Assembly: GCA_963576725.1 (NCBI GenBank)
Contig: OY755237.1
Span: 50,799,090-50,863,089, forward strand
Direction: 5' to 3'
From: Azorinus chamasolen
Lineage: Eukaryota; Mollusca; Bivalvia; Cardiida; Solecurtidae
DNA length: 64,000 nt
The notes below the pieces were generated by a model, which was given only the letters and a program-made list of their open reading frames with translations, did no database searches and was not told the DNA's origin. This document shows positions 56,730-64,000 of this stretch, in pieces (position 1 is the first letter of the stretch; every line of letters starts with the position of its first letter). Position numbers and translations under genes: made by a program.

Positions 56730-57803
56730 TACACTGGAGATCCGTTATAACGCGGACCGTTTTACCGCGGTATCCGATATAACGCGGGTCGTCTGTGTTG
56801 CCGAATTTTTTTTTTGTAAATACCTCATTTATAGTAATATGATTGAATATTGCAATGAAACATAAAATAAACTTAGGTAAACTTATCCGCCAGCAGCAGG
56901 CTAAAGGATAAAAACAAACACCGGTCCCTACATAAACAATTGAAGACAATCTTACGTGTGAAAAACTGACAACTATCAACTCGTATATATGCCGCCCTGA
57001 ATGTAATACACACAGCTGATTACCGGCTCGTACCATGCGCATGATGCCCTAATAGCACGGGAACCAGTAAAATCTTAACTGCATAACTTTCGTTACAAAT
57101 TAATTGTGTGTATAATTGAGATGTGCGTGTACTGAATTTTTTCACTGTCAAAGCCACAAAAGTTCGCACTTTAATTATGAAAAACAAACATCATTAGAAA
57201 TCTACACCCCTAACTCGGTGCAGGGTTGGAGGTTATATGCTAATACAGAAAAGGGTGTGTACCCTTTGACCAATGAAATGAAATTTAAAACCCCAACAAA
57301 TCACACGCGACATCACATGTGACCTTTCATTTTCTGAAAACAGTGACAGCCATGTTTATTGTTTTACACAGCAGGTTTAATCCGATTAGGGCAATCCAGA
57401 GGCAATTACATCCCGTCAACAGGCTTGTATTATGAAATATACTTGGTTGCTTGAAATCATACTCGATTTAATTTGTAATTTTGTATAACCCTTTCCCTCA
57501 TACAAACGTGTTTTCACGCATTTGCAAACAGAGTAGACCCAGATCAGACGGCTCATAGAGGAGCCGTCTGATCAGGGTCTACTCTGTTTGCCAATATAAT
57601 TTGAAAGAGCTATGTGAGTGGGTGGGGAAACAAAGTAAACAAGTCAGTTTCGTTCGAAATTAGTTTATTTTAGGAAGATGGGGGTTTATGTAAGTTTATG
57701 TAAGTACCCAGATAAAAAAAACTCGTTACAACGCGGTTCCGTATATAACGCGGGTTGAATTTTATGTCCCCGGACCACCGCGTTGTAACGGGTCTCCAGT
57801 GTA
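56730..57803. mobile_element. pogo/Tigger-like TIR element (copy T2), non-autonomous
   Basis: TACACTGGAGATCCGTTATA / ACGCGG at left and CCGCGTTGTAACGGGTCTCC / AGTGTA at right are inverted repeats of ~25 bp with three mismatches. Subterminal ATAACGCGGGT motifs repeat on both sides. The flanking TA is duplicated: removal restores the D-family order GGTA|TGTAG. An O-type MITE (57484-57600) is inserted. No transposase. Confidence 0.75.
57484..57600. repeat. O-family MITE, half copy
   Basis: TAACCCTTTCCCTCATACAA, then the well-preserved palindrome GCAAACAGAGTAGACCCAGA ... GGTCTACTCTGTTTGC (57523-57591), then AATTTGAAAGAG. The other terminus is missing. Confidence 0.7.
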
Positions 57804-58779
57804 TGTAGTATCATCTAATGGTTTTCTACCAAGAATGTTCAAATTATGAACCCTAGACCAAAATGGCCCCGCCCCGGGCTTATCAGTTTTTCATAGGAAA
57901 ATCTTTAAAAATCTCTTTCTGTGAAATTGTAAGGCCCAGACCTTTGAAATTTATATGAAGCATCACCTAATGTTCCTTTATTAAGATTGTTCAAATTTAA
58001 ACTCCAGGCCTAAAATTATGACCCTTGGTTTCATATTGACCCCAATCTGAAAGCTGACTTATTTTTACATAGAAATACAGTGTATGCATAAGTCTATAGT
58101 AACTAGGTGAGCGATTTAGGGCCATCATGGCCCTCTTGTTTATAATATCCGATACACTAGAACTTCCTGAAAGAGTATTATTGCAAATAGGTCAAAATGA
58201 ACACCCAAAACACAAGCTAAGATTCAACACCTGATTTAATTTGAGAAGTGGATTACATGAAAAGTCAGTAGTCTACTTGTGGCGGATTGGTTGCGTTCGC
58301 TGTAGGAAAACCCCATGTAAACCTATTCAATGTGCTAGCTGCAACTAGCCCGTCTCATAGCTATTGAAGATCAAAACAGGTGTGGCAGCCACCACACACT
58401 CCCTACAACCCCAACAGCCATTGGGGGAGGAAGACCATGATCTTCAACCCAAACCTGCACCACTCGCACAGTACAAACTTGTGTGAGGGTTTAGAAGCCA
58501 AGCCACCTACCGAACAGTACATACATATTCGGCAGAATGGTCGACTCAAGCATGTGTATTGGTCGCAAGCTAGCACAAATGAAACATAGAGATTCCATTG
58601 AAGGATGAGAGAAAATCCAACCACATGATCAGATCCTGTCTCATACCCTTCTTAATCCTAATATGATGAAATGGCTTGGATTAATCAGCCTTCTGCAGAA
58701 AGGCCTACCTGGCACTATTGCCCGACAAAATTAATGAAGTTCAATGATCCAATTAAGGATTGCATCTCTTACAACCGAA

Positions 58780-59700
58780 CTGATTGTTTATGGGCTAGCT
58801 TGTTCTGAATATGCTCAATCAGTTATCTTATCTTTGCCTCTGGAATTTTGACCTGCATGCGAATAGAGTCTAATTCTAAACCCAAAAGAATGAGCACAGT
58901 TGTTGGCCAAACAGTTTGTTCCTCTGCTACAGGAATGCCAAGCCTACAACAACTGCTGAAAAAGGCTTGCATTAAGTTGGAACAATCTTGGCAATCTGCT
59001 TTCCCCCCGAAGAAAAAGTCATCAAGATAATGATCGAGTTCACCTTGTCGGTAATTGTTACGAACGATTCATTGCAAGGCGGTTACAAATTTTTCAAATA
59101 TGGCACATGAATTTCCAAATGGTAGCATTTTAACGAAAAAAAGAAACCATCATGTGCAAAACCAACCAATGGGAAATCTTTTTTGGCTAAAGGTATCAAA
59201 CGAAAGGCTGATCTAATATTTGCTTTACCTATCAATGCACCATTGCCAAGTTTTTGAACCATTTTTACTGCATTATCAAATTTAGTGTACTGCACTGTAC
59301 AAAGTGCTGGATCAATGTTGTCATTTACAGATTCTCCTTGTTGGGCGGGGGGGGGGTTATGAAAGGTGATGTGTAAGTCTAAATTCCACAGGTTCTTTTT
59401 GGGGCACCAGACCAATTGGGGATACTCTAAAAATTTTCCAATGGTGGTTCGAGGTAAGGGCCCAAGACTCTGCCTGCTGAAAGTTCTTTTTTGATTTTTT
59501 TCCATACTTTTTCTGGATTTTGTCTAGCTGATTTTATGTTTATGTAGTTTTGCGATAAATGTAACTTGGATCCAGTATAGCAGAGGGAAAAACCAAATGT
59601 AAATCCATTCAACAGAAACTGAGATGATTGTTCGAAGTAGCCTGAGAGTGCAATTCTAAGTTGATTGACATTAACAGTGGCCAAGACAAATGTCATATTG
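58780..59700 (-). pseudogene. DIRS-type reverse transcriptase, frameshifted
   Basis: On the minus strand, frame pieces include NVNQLRIALSGYFEQSSQFL, KKELSAGRVLGPYLEPPLEN, GKANIRSAFRLIPLAKKDFP and HYLDDFFFGG (59003-59032), then PEAKI...LQEMQSLIGSLNF. The AFRLIP and LDDFFF motifs correspond to RT motifs A and C (catalytic Asp pair kept). The spacing and GR..GP..PP linker are typical of DIRS polyproteins. At least two frameshifts (near 59440 and 59090) break it. Confidence 0.7.
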
Positions 59701-61640
59701 TTTTTTAGCTCACCAGAGCACTTTTGTGCTCAGGGTGAGCTTTTGTGATCGCTTGATGTCCGTCGTCCGTCGTCGTCCGTCATCCGTCGTGCGTCGTCGG
59801 GCGTCAACAATTTGAACCTTTAAAAATCTTCTCCTCTGAATCTACAGGGTTCTCAGCTTTCATCTTTGGTACATAGCATCATCTTTAGGTCCTCTACAAA
59901 AGTTATATAAATTTTGCCCCTGGGGTCAAAATTGGCCCCGCCCCAGGGGTGCCTTGTTTTCTATTGAAATATATAGTAAAACTTTGAAAATCTTCTCCTC
60001 TGAATCTACAGGGTTCTCAGCTTTCATATTTGGCACATAGCATCATGTTCAGGTCCTCTACAAGAGTTATATAAATTATGGCCCTGGGGTCAAAATTGGC
60101 CCCGCCCCAGGGGTAGCCAGATTTCAATAGAAACATATAGTGACAACTTTGAAAATCTTCTCCTCTGAATCTACTGGGTTCTCAGCTTTCATATTTGACA
60201 CATAGCATCATGTTCAGGTCCTCTACAATAGTTATATAAATTTTGCCCCTGGGGTCAAAATTGGCCCCGCCCCAGGGGTGGTCAGTTTTCAATAGAAACA
60301 TATAGTGAAACTTTGAAAATCTTCTCCTCTGAAACTGGAAGGTTCTCAGCTTTCATATTTGGCACATAGCATCATGTTCAGGTCCTCTACAAGAGTTATA
60401 TAAATTATGGCCCTGGGGTCAAAATTGGCCCCGCCCCAGGGGTAGCCAGTTTTGAATAGAAACATATAGTGACAACTTTGAAAATCTTCTCCTCTGAATC
60501 TACAGGGTTCTCAGCTTTCATATTTGGCACATAGCATCATGTTCAGGTCCTCTACAAAAGATATATACATTATGCCCCTGGGGTCAAAACATATAGTGAC
60601 AACTTTGAAAATCTTCTACAGAGTTCTCAGCTTTGATATTTGGCACATAGCATCATGTTCAGGTCCTCTACAAAAGTTATATAAATTATGCCCCTGGGGT
60701 CAAAATTGGCCCCGCTCCAGGGGTAGTCAGTTTTGAATAGAAACATATAGTGAAACTTTGAAAATCTTCTCCTCTGAAACTGGAAGGTTCTCAGCTTTCA
60801 TATTTGGCACATAGCATCATGTTCAGGTCCTCTACAAGAGTTATATAAATTATGCCCCTGGGGTCAAAATTGGCCCGCCCCAGGGGTGCCTTGTTTTCTA
60901 TTGAAATATATAGTAAAACTTTGAAAATCTTCTCCTCTGAATCTACAGGGTTCTCAGGTTTCATATTTGGCACATAGCATCATGTTCAGGTCTTCTACAA
61001 AAGATATATACATTATGCCCCTGGGGTCAAAATCGACCCCACCCCAGGGGTGGCCAGTTTTCAATAGAAACATATGGTGAAAACTTTGAAAATCTTCTCC
61101 TCTAAATCTACAGGGTTCTTAGCTTTCATATTTGGCACATAGGATCATATTCAGGTCCTCTACAAGAGTTATATAAATCATGCCCCCGGGGTCAAAATTG
61201 GCCCCGACCCAGGGGTAGCCATGTCTCAATAGAAACATATAGTGACAACTTTGAAAATCTTCTCCTCAGAAACTGGAAGGTTCTCAGCTTTCATATTTTA
61301 CACGTAACATCATGTTCAGGTCCTCTACAAGAGTTATATAAATTATGCCCCCGGAGTCAAAATTGGCCCCGCCCCAGGGGTAGCCAGTTCGCAATAGAAA
61401 CATATAGTGTTAAATTTGAAAATATTTTCCTCAGAAAATGGAAGGTTCTCGGCTTTCATATTTGGCACATAGCATCATGTTCAGGTCCTCTACAAAAGTT
61501 GTATAAATTATGCCCCTTGGATCAAAATTGGCCTGCCCCAGGGGTGGCTAGTTTTCTCTAGAAACATATAGTGAAAACTTTGAACATCTTCTCCTCTGAT
61601 TGCCTGGTGAGCGATGTCAGGGCCATTCTGGCCCTCTTGT
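59701..61640 (+). mobile_element. HINE-like element, family A (copy A5)
   Basis: AGCTCACCAGAGCACTTTTG 5' palindrome, (CGTC)n, eleven or twelve ~165-bp units. 3' GGTGAGCGATGTCAGGGCCA, the hairpin GGGCCattctGGCCC and TCTTG. The flanks TGTCATA (left, 59693) and TGTCATA (right, 61637) are the same, so the element sits in what was continuous DIRS sequence. Confidence 0.75.
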
Positions 61641-62406
61641 CATAACTTACGAAAGGATGTAGGTTTTGGGTTACATTTGAGCTGTGAGTGTTCCTTCTGC
61701 ACATTAAACATCTGTTTGCATATTTGCAGCGTGTGAATTTGCAACCCCGAACAGAATTGAATTCATAGCAAACGTTTCTTGAACGAGATTGTAAATTGGT
61801 GTTCACTTGTGACATTTGACTAGGGGTGTTGCTTTTCATTGGTGTTGGCTGATTGACTGATAAACTCATGGTTTTGAGCCAAAGATCTACATGGATTTTA
61901 GACCAGGGCATCGGGGACGCTGCTTGACGTTACCTAAAATTCTCATCGTAGGCTTGCCAGCCTGAACCCAGATTACAGCTTTCTGCCTCACGGATCATAG
62001 ACATGTACTGGAACATTTCCCCTGCTTTACTCGGAAATTTCTTAATGAAAAAACAGGAAAGCGTCAGTCCATTCATGAATATTTGAGATTTGTTTTGAAC
62101 TTTGGAGTTGCGTAGTGATTTGACCATGTTCATTTAACACAAGGGTCTGCTCTGATACGGCTCTTTATGGAGCAACTGGAACAAATTTATGTAATCCCCT
62201 GTCCAAATTTTTGCACAAGTTTCCGGTGTTACATGTAATGCTATGTCATCATCCGCCAGGCGAATAGCATCGTCTGACAGAGCAAACTCGTTAAAACTAG
62301 CAACATGAACGTGCCCACTCGGCTGATTAATAATCTGTGAGAACAGGTTACCAATACCAGCTAACACAGTCTCGTCAGATACTAGCTGAAGCAGCTCATT
62401 TCCCAT
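61641..62406 (-). pseudogene. DIRS-type gag-like frames
   Basis: Three minus-strand pieces: MGNELLQLVSDETVLAGIGN and KIWTGDYINLFQLL (62134-62406), FFIKKFPSKAGEMFQYMSMI (61930-62133), and a zinc-knuckle-like CYEFNSVRGCKFTRCKYANR / CLMCRRNTHSS (61640-61911). The cysteine pattern and the GDYINLFQLL segment are what DIRS gag proteins show. Frames are offset, so the gene is dead. Confidence 0.55.
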
Positions 62407-62659
62407 CGATACAGTGGCATCTTGCCGATTGTGCGTTTATAAGGGCCCGGTCTACCCGCACGACATCTGCGTGGAGGCATTTATAGCACAATCTTTCAAA
62501 ATTTTCAGATATTTTAATGATTTATCCAAATGCCTGAAAACCGTGTGGTTTCTTAAGCTCAAAATGACCCGGATCAAAATATTGGTGCAGCGTGAGAACT
62601 GGCCTATCATGAGAATTACTAACCGAACCAGTTCATTTTGTTCCTGCAATAAATTTGTG

Positions 62660-63234
62660 AGGAAAAGTCTGTATTATCTAGCACATGGCCTTAGTATTTA
62701 ACAGAGCTTTTAGATTTAATTACATGATTGTTACATTCTATCGAAAAATCCTTGATCTTGTTAACCTTTCTTTTCCCTCCAAATAAAATACATTCAGTTT
62801 TTCCTAGATGTAGGAATAATCTATTGTCAATAAGCCACTTGCTACAGTTTTTCTAATTAAGTTCCAAGCTTTTTGCGAATAACATCTGGATTGTGGTGAG
62901 AAAAAATGATGGTGCTATCATCCGCATATAAGAGTAATTTACAGTCTTTTCCTTTACTTATATCCACATCATTTACATAACATAAAAATAAAAGAGGTCC
63001 TAAAATGCTACCTTGTGGGACATCGCATGTAATTTTCCTGACACTAGAAAAGCAATCATTTACGTGAATTTTCTGAGTTCTGTTAGTAAGATATGACGAA
63101 AACCAGTTTAAAGATGACCACTCGACACCCATAGCACTTAATTTTTTACAAAGTATAGAATGATCGACGGTGTCAAAAGCTTTTTGTAGATCTAACATGA
63201 CCATTCCCATGTAGAGTCCTTTGGCAGTTGAGTT
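62660..63234 (-). pseudogene. LINE (non-LTR) reverse transcriptase fragment
   Basis: Minus strand: GMVMLDLQKAFDTVDHSILC (motif A, Asp-Leu-Gln-Lys-Ala-Phe-Asp), VPQGSILGPLLFLCYVND (motif B) and LLLYADDSTI (motif C, YADD at about 62913-62935). After a frameshift near 62857 comes LFLHLGKTECILFGGKRKVN, then SSVKY. The upstream part is cut at 63234 by element D2. It is of the Jockey/CR1-like type, exact clade unknown. 62407-62659 is unclear. Confidence 0.75.
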
Positions 63235-64000
63235 TTTAGCTCACCTGAGCCAAAGGCTCAAGGTGAGCTATTGTGACCGCCTGTCGTCCGTCGTCCGTCT
63301 GTCCGTCTGTCCGTCTGTCCGTCCGTCTGTCCGTTCACTTTTATTTCAAATGACTTCTTCTCCTAAACCACTGGGAGGATTTCAACCAAATTTCACAGAA
63401 ATGTACCTTAGGATGTCCTCTATCAGTTTTGTTAAAATCATGACCCCCGGGCAAAAAATGGCCCCGCCCCACTACTTTTACAGGTTTTTTTTTTTAAATC
63501 TTTAAAAATCTTCTTCTCTGAAACCACAATTTCTAGAGCTTTGATATTTGGTATATAGCATCATCTAATGGTCCTTTACCAAGTTTGTTAAAATGATGAC
63601 CCCCGGGCCAAAAATGGCCCTGCCCTGGGGCTTGTAGTTTTTACGTAGACTTATATAGGGAAACCTTTAAAAATCTTTTTGTCTGAAACCACATAATCTA
63701 GAGCTAAGATATTTGGTATGAAGCATCACCTAATATACCACTACAAGGTGTGTTCAAATAATGACCCCTGGGCCATAAATGGTCTCACCCTGGGGTTTTA
63801 TGCTACTTAACATCAGAATCTGTAACACTTAAAAGGTAATTTCCTCACAGTTATTTCCCTTGTCCCATCAGCATAGCCATAAGGGACAAAGGGAGATAAC
63901 TGCATTGGATTGCTAGTATCATTCTATTTATAACTATTTATAATAAAATGTTGAAGGTGAATCAGTGTAGCTGTTTTAGAAGGCATAGAAACATCTATCA
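63233..64000 (+). mobile_element. HINE-like element, family D (copy D2), runs off the window
   Basis: TTTTTAGCTCACCTGAGCCA palindrome, (GTCC/GTCT)n, three ~180-bp units, then the same post-array block as D1 (TTCCTCACAGTTATTTCCCT at 63840) and the start of the same O-type MITE (about 63946). Inserted in the LINE fragment. The 3' end lies beyond 64000. Confidence 0.7.

Larger units (their letters stand above)
56708..58141 (+). mobile_element. HINE-like element, family D (copy D3), 5'-truncated, split by T2
   Basis: D-type sequence GAAATTTGGTA (to 56731) continues at 57804 with TGTAGTATCATCTAATGG, then TGGCCCCGCCCCGGGC. It ends GGTGAGCGATTTAGGGCCAT, the hairpin GGGCCatcatGGCCC and TCTTGTTT. D1 and D2 show the same order uninterrupted. 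Confidence 0.65.
58143..62406 (-). mobile_element. DIRS-like retroelement, degraded, split by A5
   Basis: Minus strand, in order: gag-like frames (62406 down to 61641), an inserted family-A element (61640-59701), a linker and reverse-transcriptase region (59700 to about 58780), and RNase-H-region remnants toward 58390. The 3' part, where a tyrosine recombinase would lie, is cut by element D3 at 58141. Frameshifts and stops are present. Class is assigned from gag and RT features; no terminal repeats were seen. Confidence 0.65.

Noticed and set aside
56653..57042. 129-codon minus-strand open frame
   Set aside because: It begins in element T2 and crosses its edge into D3 and F; no conserved domain, so chance.

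Overview
The window looks like animal nuclear DNA, most likely from a bivalve mollusc. The evidence is AT-rich sequence, intron-split coding, and very dense non-autonomous elements of the type '5' palindrome + (TCCG/TCTG)n + tandem units + 3' hairpin', as reported in mollusc genomes. I cannot fix the species. One host gene is recognisable: UFL1 (E3 UFM1-protein ligase 1) on the + strand, with six internal exons between 28887 and 54717. All intron phases match and all boundaries are GT/AG. Its first exon(s) and its C-terminal half were not found here. The introns reach 12.6 kb and consist mostly of transposable elements.

Almost everything else is nested mobile DNA. At least ten families of Helitron/Helentron-like non-autonomous elements (called 'HINE-like' here; letters are my own labels) recur. 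They are A (374-2338, 6507-11689, 17639-19132, 36691-38510, 59701-61640), B (2339-3070, 4195-5909, 29586-32873, 47253-51906, 52467-54084), C (30694-32719), D (47999-51479, 56708-58141, 63233-end), F, G, H, I, K, M, V and X. Small palindromic elements bounded by TTAACCC.../...GGGTTAA (labels O, P, S and one at 14371) are scattered throughout. DNA-transposon remnants include a TIR element at 3104-6075, a hAT derivative (39712-41175), two related pogo/Tigger-like elements (45348-46590, 56730-57803) and several MITEs. Retroelement remnants are a DIRS-like element (58143-62406, minus strand) and a LINE reverse-transcriptase fragment (62660-63234, minus strand).

Two structures stand out. (1) At 6842-10697 a 3.9-kb block interrupts a family-A repeat unit exactly. 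It has 18-bp perfect terminal inverted repeats at 6843-6860 and 10534-10551, and carries an intact 491-codon Crypton/DUF3504-like tyrosine recombinase (8391-9866). That gene is tightly flanked by two ~255-bp copies of one small element in opposite orientation, and a perfect 63-bp-arm palindrome sits at the right junction. Cryptons are normally described as lacking terminal inverted repeats, so this is the best candidate for an undescribed mobile system. (2) At 15030-24937 a 9.9-kb segment is bounded by 31-bp near-perfect inverted repeats, followed inward by inverted arrays of the same ~117-bp minisatellite. It is inserted in another element and contains three further levels of insertion.

Layout: 1-3070 elements S, A, B; 3104-6075 a TIR element split by V and B; 6507-11689 family A split by the recombinase element; 11690-14678 sparse sequence with a tRNA-like SINE fragment, one tandem array and one MITE; 14679-25611 the five-level nest; 26338-28804 an S element split by I; 28887-54717 UFL1 exons and element-filled introns; 54718-58141 element fragments; 58143-63234 retroelement remnants split by A and D; 63233-64000 a D element running off the end. 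Long open frames inside the tandem arrays are by-products of the repeats and are not annotated as genes.
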